DNA of 64,000 nucleotides from the NCBI RefSeq assembly GCF_016756595.1, contig NZ_AP023257.1:930001-994000 (forward strand). Reading direction: 5' to 3'. This DNA comes from Mesorhizobium sp. L-2-11 (GTDB lineage Bacteria; Pseudomonadota; Alphaproteobacteria; Rhizobiales; Rhizobiaceae). Both the position numbers and the translations under genes were made by a program. The notes below the pieces were generated by a model. It was not told where the DNA came from. It did no database searches and saw only the letters and a list, made by a program, of their open reading frames with translations. Below are positions 26,166 through 35,316 of this stretch, piece after piece; position 1 is the first letter of the stretch, and every line of letters starts with the position of its first letter.

Positions 26166-27665
26166 ATGACCGTTGCGATCGAGATGGGCCACACGAGCGC
26201 AGGCGCGCCGGCGGCACTGGACCTTGAGGAGCTGCTGGCGACGCGCCTTTTGGTGCAGGGCAATTCGGGCTCGGGCAAATCGCATCTGCTGCGCCGCCTG
26301 CTCGAGCAGAGTGCGCCCTGGGTGCAGCAGACCATTATCGACCCGGAAGGCGATTTCGTCTCGCTCGGCGACCGTTTCGGCCATCTGGTGATCGATGCCG
26401 AGGAGCATACCGAGCGCGGCCTGCAGAGCGCCGGCGAGCGCGCGCGCATCCATCGCGTCTCCACGGTGCTCAATCTCGAAGGGCTCGACGCCGAGAACCA
26501 GATGCGGCGCGCCGCCGCCTTCCTCGGCGGGCTTTTCGAAGTCGCCCGCGACCATTGGTACCCGATGCTGGTGGTGGTGGACGAGGCGCAGCTGTTCGCG
26601 CCGGCCGTTGCGGGTGAAGTTTCGGACGAGGCGCGCAAGCTCTCTCTCGGCGCCATGACCAATTTGATGTGCCGTGGCCGCAAACGTGGGCTGGCCGGGA
26701 TCATCGCCACCCAACGGCTGGCCAAGCTTGCCAAGAACGTCGCCGCCGAGGCTTCCAATTTCCTCATGGGCCGAACCTTTCTCGATATCGACATGGCGCG
26801 CGCCGCCGACCTTCTGGGCATGGAGCGGCGACAGGCGGAGGCTTTTCGCGACCTGGAGCGCGGGCAGTTCATGGCACTGGGCCCGGCGCTGTCGCGCCGT
26901 CCGCTGGGCTTGCGCATTGGCCCGACCGACACAAGTCCGCGCAATGGAACGCCGCGGCTGATGCCGCTGCCGGAAGCGGCACTGGAGGACGCGCGCGCCA
27001 TCATCCTGGCAGCCCCGCCGCCGGAAACTGTCCGGCCGCAGCGCCGGTCGTCGCCGGACCTGCTCGATCAGCTGATGGCAGCAAAGTCGGCGGCGCTGGA
27101 AATCCGCCCCGAAGCGGCGGCGCCGCCAATCAGCGCCGAGGACCTGGCGGAGCGGCGTGAGCGGGTGGACCGCGTCCTGCGCGCCGTGCTGGCGCAGCCC
27201 GACGCGGGGTTCCGTGTCATCGGCGTGCTTTATCAGGAGTTCGTGGTCCGCTGCCGGATCGAAGGCCTCGCCTCGGTCGTGCCGGACCTGCCCGCCTTCC
27301 GCCGCATGCTGACGCACGCCCGCGCCGGCCTCGGCTCCGACATGGCAGGCGATGACGCGTGGCAGGATGTCTCGGCCCGCGCCTCGCTGCTGCCCGAGGA
27401 TATGCAGGGCGTGTTCATGATGATCGCCCGCGCGGCGAAGGAGGGCTGGCCCTGCCCGAGCGACGCGGCGATCGCCCGCGCCTATGGCTCGCACTCGCTG
27501 CGCCGCGCCCGGCGCCTGCTGACCTATATCGAGGAGCAGGGCCTCATCGTCTGCCAGCTTGACGGGCTTGGCCGGCGGATCGTGACGCTGGTCGAACTGG
27601 CCTGGGCAACGGCACCGGGCGATCCGAATGCCGAGCAGGCAGAGCAGGGGCGTTTGGCGGTGTGA
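26166..27665 (+). CDS. HerA/DUF87-like ATP-binding protein with a C-terminal winged helix
   Basis: A 499-residue P-loop ATPase. Walker A is GNSGSGKSHL (about residues 33-42) and Walker B is MLVVVDEAQLF (about 136-146). CRGRKRGLAGIIATQRLAKL near 175 fits the HerA/FtsK-like fold. The last 90 residues look like a winged helix (PSDAAIARAYGSHSLRRARR). Such ATPases act on DNA or load nucleases. The ATG at 26166 has AAGGAG upstream. A second, decayed copy of its 3' end is at 29594-29872. Confidence 0.8.
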   Translation: MTVAIEMGHTSAGAPAALDLEELLATRLLVQGNSGSGKSHLLRRLLEQSAPWVQQTIIDPEGDFVSLGDRFGHLVIDAEEHTERGLQSAGERARIHRVSTVLNLEGLDAENQMRRAAAFLGGLFEVARDHWYPMLVVVDEAQLFAPAVAGEVSDEARKLSLGAMTNLMCRGRKRGLAGIIATQRLAKLAKNVAAEASNFLMGRTFLDIDMARAADLLGMERRQAEAFRDLERGQFMALGPALSRRPLGLRIGPTDTSPRNGTPRLMPLPEAALEDARAIILAAPPPETVRPQRRSSPDLLDQLMAAKSAALEIRPEAAAPPISAEDLAERRERVDRVLRAVLAQPDAGFRVIGVLYQEFVVRCRIEGLASVVPDLPAFRRMLTHARAGLGSDMAGDDAWQDVSARASLLPEDMQGVFMMIARAAKEGWPCPSDAAIARAYGSHSLRRARRLLTYIEEQGLIVCQLDGLGRRIVTLVELAWATAPGDPNAEQAEQGRLAV

Positions 27666-28107
27666 GGCGGCGGCCGAGCGCGCAAGGGGAATGCAACGCA
27701 TCAAGGCGATGTATGGCTAGCGGCAGGTACAGCGTCGAGTCTTTTTTGCGCAGATAGGGCCTCGCTGGCCCGTCTTCATCATACGACGACGATTGGCGCG
27801 ACGACGATCCGCCTATTGTAAGGTGTTCGATGCTATAGCGCTCCCTCCTGCCGACGGCGCTTTACATATCTTGTAAATTACCCGCGGGTCGGTTTTCTAA
27901 TGAAGAGATCAGCCACGATCAACTGACGAAGGACAAGAAATACGGCAGGACTGTAGCGCAAATAGCCGCCGAAACTACGCTACCGCCGCCGATTACCCCT
28001 TCGGTTCGTTCTGTTGACATCTCCTGCTTCTCGAGAGATGGTAAGATACTACGCGGCGGCCCTTTTTCCGAAGATTTTATTCTTCAGCTTATCAAAGGAT
28101 TTTGGCA
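27666..28107. other. Intergenic region with one symmetrical site and no gene
   Basis: No supported gene lies in these 442 bases. The region is more AT-rich towards its right side. TTTACA-N5-TGTAAA at 27861-27877 is a perfect 6-5-6 dyad that could bind a regulator. A TTGACA at 28014 has no -10 at a normal distance. Confidence 0.4.
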
Positions 28108-29259
28108 ATGCGTTTGTCTCGATCGCGCCGACTTATGGCCGTCGCTTTGACGGCAATCGCAGCCGTTCCCTCTTATGGACATGCCGAGGACAAGCTGCTG
28201 ACGGAAGCGGTGCAGTTCAACGGTACGATCCTGTATCTCTCCACCAAGGTGCCTGGCCTGATCTTCGGCGCCGTGCGCAACGGCGAGACGGCCTTGGCCG
28301 GTTTCGGCAAGATTGCCGACGGGAGTGAAAAAGTGCCCGACGGCGACACAATGTTCCGCATCGCGTCCGTGAGCAAAGTGTTCTGCGGCAGCGTGCTTTC
28401 CTCGCTGGCGATCGACGGCAAGGTACAGCTCACCGACCGGCTGCAGGATCGCCTTGGCTGGGACGTCACGCTCCCTGAGAAGGATGGCCGCGCCCTCCGC
28501 CTGATCGATCTCGTCGCGCAAGCTTCCGGCCTTCCGCGGGAGGTGCCAGTGGCCGAGGCGCCCCCCTCCGACCCCTTCTCTACGAACACCAAGGAGGCGC
28601 AGATTGCCGCCCTCAAGGACAATCCGCTGCTCTTCGCGCCGGGCACCGCCGTTCTCTATTCGAACTTCGGATACGACCTCCTTGGAGCGGCGCTCGCGAA
28701 TGTCTCTGGAAAGCCCTATGCCGAGCTCCTTCGGGAGCGTGTCCTCGATCCCCTCGGCATGAAAGACACGGTTTTCAACCCAAGACCGGAGGACGAGCCG
28801 CGCCTGATGCAGGGCCATAACTTCGACGGCGGTGCCATGCCCATCGTGCCGACGAGCACAGCCATCGAGTGCGCCGGTGGATTGTACTCGACGGCGAACG
28901 ACCTGCTGCGCTGGATGAACTGGCATGTCGACAAGGAGCCTTCCGCGGCCGACGCCGAGTTCCGCCTTTTGAACCACGCGGCTTTTTTGTACCGGGACGG
29001 GCTCGCGTCGGTGGTGGGGCTGGATGATGGCGGCCCGATGGACGCCATGGGTCTCGGATGGGTCATCATGCTCCCCAACGAGCATCGCCCGCTCATCCTC
29101 CAGAAGAGCGGCGGCCTGCAAGGGATGTTTCTCTATGTTGCGATTGCACCGACACGCGGCGTCGGCGCTTTCTTTGTCATGAGCGAATTCAATGCCGCCG
29201 GCTTCATGGCTGGGGTCAAGACGACGAACGATCTCGTCGCAGAGATCGCTCCACGCTAA
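28108..29259 (+). CDS. Exported serine hydrolase, class C beta-lactamase family
   Basis: A 383-residue protein with a signal peptide (MRLSRSRRLMAVALTAIAAV, cleavage near GHA). The SVSK tetrad near residue 89 supplies the catalytic Ser and Lys, and YSN near 182 supplies the general base motif, as in AmpC, EstB and penicillin-binding serine hydrolases. A late HxG-like KSG motif (KSGG) is visible near residue 335. It could be a beta-lactamase, an esterase or a peptidase. The ATG at 28108 is preferred over TTG 28102. It sits between the ATPase gene and its decayed copy. Confidence 0.8.
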   Translation: MRLSRSRRLMAVALTAIAAVPSYGHAEDKLLTEAVQFNGTILYLSTKVPGLIFGAVRNGETALAGFGKIADGSEKVPDGDTMFRIASVSKVFCGSVLSSLAIDGKVQLTDRLQDRLGWDVTLPEKDGRALRLIDLVAQASGLPREVPVAEAPPSDPFSTNTKEAQIAALKDNPLLFAPGTAVLYSNFGYDLLGAALANVSGKPYAELLRERVLDPLGMKDTVFNPRPEDEPRLMQGHNFDGGAMPIVPTSTAIECAGGLYSTANDLLRWMNWHVDKEPSAADAEFRLLNHAAFLYRDGLASVVGLDDGGPMDAMGLGWVIMLPNEHRPLILQKSGGLQGMFLYVAIAPTRGVGAFFVMSEFNAAGFMAGVKTTNDLVAEIAPR

Positions 29260-29439
29260 TTTCCGCGCTGATCGGGGGGAACGTGCGCGATGATTAGCGC
29301 TGTGGAGGGGCCTGACGGACGGCATGTTTCGTGGCAAGGCAAGCGCGACATCGGTTATTTCCGGCCGACCGCTTAGCTACCCCCCTGAGGACGACCTTTG
29401 CCGGCGCGCCGACCCGCTTCATCGCTGCTCACGGCCTGC

Positions 29440-29600
29440 TCAAGCGGTGGCCAAGGTTCTGCCTCTTGCCTCTTTGGCATTCCGAACAGGCGCCCGGCCG
29501 AACAGACGACGATATTCCCGGGTGAACTGCGACACGCTTTCGTAGCCGATCGCGAACGCCGCGCTGCTCGCAGTCTTTCCCTCCGACAGCATCAGCCGCC
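29440..29600 (-). pseudogene. AraC-family regulator, C-terminal remnant
   Basis: On the minus strand the frame from about 29600 down to the stop at 29440 encodes an AraC DNA-binding end: RRRLMLSEGKTASSAAFAIG followed by YESVSQFTREYRRLFGRAP. The frame upstream is cut where it runs into the antisense of the ATPase fragment near 29595-29600, so only the second helix-turn-helix remains. No intact regulator is near. Confidence 0.75.
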
Positions 29601-29872
29601 TCCTGGCGCAGCCCGACGCGGGGTTCCGTGTCATCGGCGTGCCCGCGCCGCGAAGGAGGGCTGGCCCTGCCCGAGCGACGCGGCGATCGCCCGCGCCTAT
29701 GGCTCACACTCGCTGCCCCGCGCCCGGCGCCTGCTGACCTATATCGAGGAGCAGGGGATGATCGTCTGCCAGCTCGACGGGACTGGACGGCGGACGGTGA
29801 CGCTGGTGGAACTCGCCTGGGCGACGGCGCCGGCGGATCCGCAGGGGCCGAGCAGGGGAGCTTGGCGGTGTG
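29594..29872 (+). pseudogene. Decayed second copy of the HerA/DUF87-like ATPase C-terminus
   Basis: Bases about 29600-29640 match the intact gene at about 27190-27228, then the match jumps to 27428-27657. Around 200 bases are therefore missing. The remaining frame encodes AAKEGWPCPSDAAIARAYGS and most of the winged helix, ending at TGA 29871-29873. Identity by eye is high but not total, with scattered changes, so this is a diverged paralogue remnant and not a fresh duplication. Its left end is fused to the AraC remnant. Confidence 0.75.
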
Positions 29873-30139
29873 ATGGGGTGGCAAGCGGCGTTGGCTATAG
29901 TTAAACGGCAGATGCAGCGGACAAGCCGGTTTCTGCCAGAAGCCGACGCGGGTTTGTGTCAGATTTCGAGCCCGAGCCGCCATGTGCAGCGTACGGAGTA
30001 GAGTTCCAGAGGCGTAGTATGCGAAACTTTGTTGCTTAGAGTCAGTATTCGAGATGGAATTGCTACTCTATAGGTATGACCTGATGATCGGCGATGCCTC
30101 AGATGATTCTGATTTCACGGCGCTACCAAGGGGTAGAAA

Positions 30140-32170
30140 TTGCGATTTGTCTCGGACGGTCCATCTATCCCCGATGACTTGCTATGGGCTCGGGATCAGG
30201 GTCGCGTAATATTCTTCTGCGGCGCCGGAGTTTCGCGAGCCCGTGCGAAGCTTCCCGACTTCTTTGGATTAGCCGAGAAAGTAATCTCGACCCTCGGCGT
30301 TTCAAAGGAGAGCCCTGCCTGCCGATTGATTGAGGAAGCACGCCAAATCGATGATCGTGTCGGTGTTGCGGGAGTAATATCTGCCGACAGGGTATTTGGC
30401 TTGTTGGAACGCGAGTTCTTGTCGCGAGATATCGAAGCCGCTGTGGCCGGCGCTTTAAAGCCGGAGGCGCCGTGCGACGTGAGTGCCCACAAAGTCTTGC
30501 TGGACTTGGCGACCGGTCCAGATGGTACGGTTCGTATCGTAACGACTAACTTCGACCGGTTGTTCGATGAATGCAGCCGTCAACTTCAGACGTGGCAACC
30601 GCCGCGTTTACCTGACCCTCGAAGACCGGCCGAGCTAACGGGGATCGTCTACCTGCATGGCAGGGTCACGCCAAACTATGATGGTGCAGAAGGCGATGGG
30701 TTTGTGCTTTCAAGTTCGGAGTTCGGTAAGGCGTATTTAGCAGATGGCTGGGCAACTGATTTCTTCAGGGCGATTCTAGGGAAATTCGTAGTCGTTTTCG
30801 TTGGCTACACAGCGGACGACCCCCCAGTCCAATATTTGCTCGAAGCGCTGACCAAGGCGTCTGGTCGTATTGAAAACGTCTACGCCTTCCAATCTGGTGA
30901 CGAGAGCGACGCCACGGCCCGGTGGCGACATAAGGGTGTTAATGCGATCGCCTACGACCCGGCGAATAGTCATACGGCTTTGTGGGCAACATTGGAGGCC
31001 TGGTCTGCTAGGGCACGAAATATAGATGGCTGGTACAACGATGTGATTGACTTGGCGCAGCGAGGCCCTGAACCGATGATGCCTCATGAACGGGGACAGG
31101 TAGCTCACATTGTCTCGTCCTACGAAGGTGCTAAGCGTTTCACCGAAGCAGCGTCGCCACCTCCGGCAAACTGGCTGTGTGTTTTCGATCCCTATCGACG
31201 CTACGAACGACCGGGACATTTGGGTACGATGTTAGAGAGGGGAGACTACGTCGATCCGTTCGACCTGTACTGTTTGGATTCCGACGTTGCTCCGGCCAAA
31301 CCTAATCCCGAAGATCACTATGCGCGACGAGACGTGCCGAATGAGGCTTGGGACGCCTTCTCTATCAATCGCTTAGATCGCCAGGCGCTCAACGACGAGA
31401 ACGTCATTGCTCTGCGGGGACACTGGGCAAGAAACGCACCGCGCCTGGTACTTCGCATCTTTCAGTTGGCTGGCTGGCTAACACGGGTATCGGATCAGCC
31501 GGCTGCGGTCTGGTGGGCCGCCCATCAGTCTGCCCTCCATCCCGATATTCGCGACCGTATCCGCTGGCGGTTGGAGCGGGCGGACGAGGCGTCGGCGCCC
31601 GAAATCCGAAAGGCCTGGAGGTTCCTATTCGAAAGCTGGGATTCCTATCGTGGAGAATTTCACAGGGGCATTTATGAGTTAGCGGCTCAGGTAGCCAAGG
31701 ATGGCTGGGACGATACCGCCGTCAGGCAATATGCGGCGATAAGGAAGCCCTATTTCTCTGCCGGAAACGCCTATTGGGGAGGGCCAAAGCCACCAGACGA
31801 CGGTGCAGAAATTCGTCTTGGCAATCTAATTCGGCTCGACGTCAAGTATCCAGAAAGGCACGATCCTATTAACATCCCCGATGGCTGGCTGTCACAAACT
31901 GTAAAAGCGCTCCGCCTGAATTTGGAATTAGCCGTTGCTTTAGAGAATGAAATTGGCGGCTATGGCTTGCTTTCAATCAGCCCAATTGTTGCTGACGAAA
32001 CTGTGGGTGATGATCAGTACGAGCGCAGTCATGGGCTTTCTGCCCATGTGATCGAGTATGTTGTAATTTTGAAACGGCTAGTAGCCCTCGATCCAAGTGC
32101 AGCAAAATCTGAACTGAGCGCATGGCCTATTGGAGACGCGGTATTCAATCGCTCCGGATTTGGGCGCTAG
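30140..32170 (+). CDS. SIR2-like NAD-binding protein, amino-terminal part of a split gene
   Basis: A 676-residue frame with a SIR2-like domain at about residues 20-280: GAGVS at 28-32, TTNFD at 135-139, YLHG at 171-174, and GYTADDPPV at 222-230. This set is typical of defence-associated SIR2 proteins that consume NAD+ during phage infection. The rest is a large uncharacterised region. The start is TTG 30140 with AAGGGG upstream; an in-frame TAG two codons before it rules out anything longer. The frame ends at TAG 32168-32170, where a probable 1-nt deletion (32148-32153) removes continuity with the next frame; together they would make about 1,280 residues, as in SIR2-DUF4020 proteins. Its codon usage is AT-richer than that of its neighbours. 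Confidence 0.8.
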   Translation: MRFVSDGPSIPDDLLWARDQGRVIFFCGAGVSRARAKLPDFFGLAEKVISTLGVSKESPACRLIEEARQIDDRVGVAGVISADRVFGLLEREFLSRDIEAAVAGALKPEAPCDVSAHKVLLDLATGPDGTVRIVTTNFDRLFDECSRQLQTWQPPRLPDPRRPAELTGIVYLHGRVTPNYDGAEGDGFVLSSSEFGKAYLADGWATDFFRAILGKFVVVFVGYTADDPPVQYLLEALTKASGRIENVYAFQSGDESDATARWRHKGVNAIAYDPANSHTALWATLEAWSARARNIDGWYNDVIDLAQRGPEPMMPHERGQVAHIVSSYEGAKRFTEAASPPPANWLCVFDPYRRYERPGHLGTMLERGDYVDPFDLYCLDSDVAPAKPNPEDHYARRDVPNEAWDAFSINRLDRQALNDENVIALRGHWARNAPRLVLRIFQLAGWLTRVSDQPAAVWWAAHQSALHPDIRDRIRWRLERADEASAPEIRKAWRFLFESWDSYRGEFHRGIYELAAQVAKDGWDDTAVRQYAAIRKPYFSAGNAYWGGPKPPDDGAEIRLGNLIRLDVKYPERHDPINIPDGWLSQTVKALRLNLELAVALENEIGGYGLLSISPIVADETVGDDQYERSHGLSAHVIEYVVILKRLVALDPSAAKSELSAWPIGDAVFNRSGFGR

Positions 32171-33975
32171 GCGACGAGAACTTGCTTCCCGAGAGCGAAT
32201 TCACGAAAGAGTTGCAACGCTTGAGCGATGACTCTTTTTGGGGTTCCCGCGACCAGAGAGACCTTCTCCTTTCTCTCAAAGGCCGATGGAACGGCCTTAA
32301 GGCAGAGACGAGGCAAGCTATTGAGGAAAGGCTCGTCCGAGGTCCTTCACGCTGGAAGGATGAAGAAGAGGATCACTTTAAAGAGAGATCTGCCTTTGAT
32401 GTTCTGAATCGCCTCCATTGGTTCCGCGATCAAGGATGCCTTCTGACGATTGATTTGCAAACTCTTTCTGAGCAACTTCAGCCACTCGCTCCGAAATGGA
32501 AAACAGAATATTCCAAATCGGCGGCAGCTTCGTTGGAGGGGCGCGTTGGCTGGGTGAGAACAGAAAAAGACTTCTCGGCTTTGCTCGCGCTGCCACTATC
32601 GGGAGTCATATCGAAAGCTAGAGAAATAAGTGGACGCGACGACGCATTCGTAGAAAACGCGCCATTCTCCGGACTGGTCGAAGAGAAGCCGGTTAGAGCA
32701 CTGGCGGCTTTGCACTTCGCCGCTAAAGGTGGAGAGTTCCCCGAATGGGCATGGCGTGCGTTCCTAGGCTCGGATGCCCGGAAAAATGACGACCCTAAAC
32801 TCATTTGGCTGACGGCCAAGCGGCTTCTGTCTTATCGACGACAAGATATTTCTGAGCTGATTTACTCGTTGTCGGAGTGGGTTTTAAAAGTCGCAAAGAC
32901 CCTTTCCAGAAATCATGAGGCAGTCTTCTACGAAATAGTGACCAGAATTGCTGACATCATTGGCTCCGATCCCCGCGCAGGCGCTTCGGCGATTATACGA
33001 GGGACCGGAAGTCGTGATTGGGCGACAGAGGCACTGAATTCGCCAGCCGGCAAGATTTCTCAAGCCCTTTTTAATACTCCTTCGACGGAGGGAGTGAAGA
33101 AAGGAAAAGGCCTTTCAGAGAATTGGCTTAGCCAAGTCAATCGACTTCTGCTTGTCCAAGGGGAGCCGCGATGCCATTCGCTCGTGATCTTCTGTCACAA
33201 TCTCCTATGGTTCGATTTCGTTGATCCTGAATGGACGCGGAAGCACCTTATCGCCGCCCTGAAAAACGATGACATAGACGACAGAGATGCGGCTTGGGCG
33301 GGCTTCTTTTGGGCTGCGAAGATTCCGCATCCGACACTTTATCGGGTGTTGAAAGATGATCTCCTTGCTATCGCTAAGAGTGACACGCTTTCCAAGCGCT
33401 CACATGAGCAGGTTTTGGCCGGCATTCTTTTATCCGGCTGGGCCAATGTTGATCCCGCTGAGGGCAAGGCGTGCGTTTCCGACGATGAAATGCGCGATCT
33501 GCTACTCAAATCGGACGACGAATTTAGGTCTCATGTTCTGTGGCAGGCCGAGCGGTGGTCCGAAGCAAAGAAGGAGGCAACAGGAGTTAGTTGGTCCGAT
33601 GAAATAGAGAGGCTGCTTGAACATGTGTGGCCGCGGCAAATTGCGGCAAAGTCCCCCCGCATCTCTGCGCGCCTCTGCAACTTTGCTTTTTCCAGCAAAG
33701 ACCGCTTTGTTAAAAGAGCCAACATCGTTCTTCCGCTGTTGAGCAAGGCGGAAGGCGATTCAGTCAGGATGCCGAACCTTAGAAAATCGAAGGACAACAT
33801 CGTAGATATCTATCCCGAACAGACACTCGCAATTCTTGATGTAATCCTTCCAGAGAATGCTGCGGCTTGGCCCTATGGGATCGAGAGCACTATTGACCGC
33901 ATTGGAAAAGGAGACAGTCGCTTGAGCAATGATCCCAGGCTCCTTTCCTTGAAGCGTCGGTGGGACGCGAGATGA
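32122..33975 (+). CDS. C-terminal part of the split SIR2 protein (DUF4020-like)
   Basis: A frame of up to 617 residues, whose true content begins near 32150 with LRIWALGDENLLPESEF, directly continuing the SIR2 frame (AVFNR...) if one C is restored. The ATG at 32122 is probably not a real start, since it lies in the antecedent frame's sequence. The protein is largely alpha-helical with no membrane segments and no nuclease motif seen. SIR2 proteins with a C-terminal DUF4020 are known by name; I recall the pairing but cannot confirm it here. It has the same low GC as the previous frame. Confidence 0.7.
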   Translation: MAYWRRGIQSLRIWALGDENLLPESEFTKELQRLSDDSFWGSRDQRDLLLSLKGRWNGLKAETRQAIEERLVRGPSRWKDEEEDHFKERSAFDVLNRLHWFRDQGCLLTIDLQTLSEQLQPLAPKWKTEYSKSAAASLEGRVGWVRTEKDFSALLALPLSGVISKAREISGRDDAFVENAPFSGLVEEKPVRALAALHFAAKGGEFPEWAWRAFLGSDARKNDDPKLIWLTAKRLLSYRRQDISELIYSLSEWVLKVAKTLSRNHEAVFYEIVTRIADIIGSDPRAGASAIIRGTGSRDWATEALNSPAGKISQALFNTPSTEGVKKGKGLSENWLSQVNRLLLVQGEPRCHSLVIFCHNLLWFDFVDPEWTRKHLIAALKNDDIDDRDAAWAGFFWAAKIPHPTLYRVLKDDLLAIAKSDTLSKRSHEQVLAGILLSGWANVDPAEGKACVSDDEMRDLLLKSDDEFRSHVLWQAERWSEAKKEATGVSWSDEIERLLEHVWPRQIAAKSPRISARLCNFAFSSKDRFVKRANIVLPLLSKAEGDSVRMPNLRKSKDNIVDIYPEQTLAILDVILPENAAAWPYGIESTIDRIGKGDSRLSNDPRLLSLKRRWDAR

Positions 33976-34082
33976 GTTCCAACAGCGACGCCGGAGCCGA
34001 TGTCGGCTTCTCGTAAACTCTAATCAGCGCAACAGGAGTCGGGTTAGATCCAAAACCAGCCATTCGCCTCGCCTCAGCGCCC

Positions 34083-35063
34083 CTAACGATCCTCAATAAT
34101 CCGCAAATACGCCGCCGTCACGAACAGCACGATCAGCCCAAACAATATCCGCCGCGCGCCTTCGGGCATCTGCAGGATGGTCAGCAGGGTCGTCAGCACG
34201 GTGAGAATGAGCGCCCCGATGATGGTGCCGGTGTAGCCGCCGCGGCCGCCGAAGATCGAGGTTCCGCCGATCACGGCGGCTGCCACCGAGGGCAGCACCA
34301 GCGGTTCGGCCAGCGACAGCGACGGCGCCTTGATCAGGCCGATATAGAGCAGCCCGGTGATGCCGGCGAGCACGCTCGAAATGACGTAGAGCGCTGTGAT
34401 GACCTGCCAGTAGCGGACGCCGGACAGGCGTGCCGCCCCCTCATTGTCGCCGACTGCGTAAAGAAGACGGCCAAAACCGGTGCGGTTCAAGGTGAAGACG
34501 ATGAGAACGGCCACCGGCACGAACAGCAGCAGCGCGTTGGGCACGCCATAGGTGAGACCGGTGCCCAGCCAGGCCAGGAAGGGCGGAATCTTGGCGCCCG
34601 AAGCGATGACGGTGCGCTGGTAAACCTGCAGGCATCCGGTGCCGATCAGGCTGGTGCCGAGCGTCATGATCAGCGGGTGCACGCGAAACACGCCGACGCC
34701 GATGCCGTTGACCAGGCCGATGAGCACTGCCGGCACCAAGGCGATGAGAATCGCCACCGCCGGGTCATGGTTGACCACCTGCGTCGCCATGATGAAGGCG
34801 CTCATCGTCGCCACGGTTCCGACCGACAGATCGATGCCGCCGGTCAGCATGGTCATGGTCTGGCAGCCGGCAAGAATTGCCAGCGGTATGGCGAATTTTA
34901 TGGTGTTGGCGAGCCACCGCTCGTTGACGATGCCGGGACGCAGGATCTGCAGCACCAGCACCAGGATGACGAGCAGGATGATCAGGGGAATCAGCGGCCG
35001 GTCGGCCATGAACCGCTTGAGGCGGCGGCCGAAGGGGGTAGGCTGGATCGCGGTAATGCTCAT
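34083..35063 (-). CDS. Sugar ABC transporter permease (RbsC type, second permease)
   Basis: A 326-residue BPD_transp_2 permease with about ten hydrophobic segments and the conserved LTGGIDLSVGTVATMSAFI near residue 74. It starts at ATG 35063 and is the last gene of the leftward operon. Repeat A2 (35109-35284) separates it from the first permease. It would form the inner-membrane pore for a monosaccharide or polyol. Confidence 0.9.
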   Translation of the reverse strand: MSITAIQPTPFGRRLKRFMADRPLIPLIILLVILVLVLQILRPGIVNERWLANTIKFAIPLAILAGCQTMTMLTGGIDLSVGTVATMSAFIMATQVVNHDPAVAILIALVPAVLIGLVNGIGVGVFRVHPLIMTLGTSLIGTGCLQVYQRTVIASGAKIPPFLAWLGTGLTYGVPNALLLFVPVAVLIVFTLNRTGFGRLLYAVGDNEGAARLSGVRYWQVITALYVISSVLAGITGLLYIGLIKAPSLSLAEPLVLPSVAAAVIGGTSIFGGRGGYTGTIIGALILTVLTTLLTILQMPEGARRILFGLIVLFVTAAYLRIIEDR

Positions 35064-35108
35064 GACGTTGCTCGCGATTGGGGTGGCGCGATGCCGCGAG
35101 AGGATGGT

Positions 35109-35284
35109 GCTCTACGGCGCCCCCCTCTGTCCTGCCGGACATCTCCCCCACGGGTGGGGAGATTGGCAGCTTCGGCGCCTCGCTCATTCTTGGAACGCCG
35201 ACAATTGGCGAAAGCCGTCGCGCCGTCCAATCTCCCCCCAAGTGGGGGAGATGTCCGGCAGGACAGAGGGGGGCGCCGTGGAGC
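35109..35284. repeat. Palindromic intergenic repeat, type A (copy A2)
   Basis: Inverted arms (35109-35168 and 35227-35284) carry GCGCCCCCCTCTGTCCTGCC and its complement with internal TCTCCCCC/GGGGGAGA hairpins. It lies between two permease genes of one operon and would be transcribed as a stable stem that could set differential expression. Confidence 0.85.
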
Positions 35285-35316
35285 GCCGACCCCATAAACC
35301 AGCCTCACGCCATTGC

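Noticed and set aside
28014..28047. TTGACA and TAAGAT as a promoter of the serine hydrolase
   Set aside because: The spacing is 22 bases, too long for a normal sigma-70 promoter.
32140..32175. Programmed ribosomal frameshift in the SIR2 gene
   Set aside because: No X-XXY-YYZ slippery site or following stem is visible at the junction.
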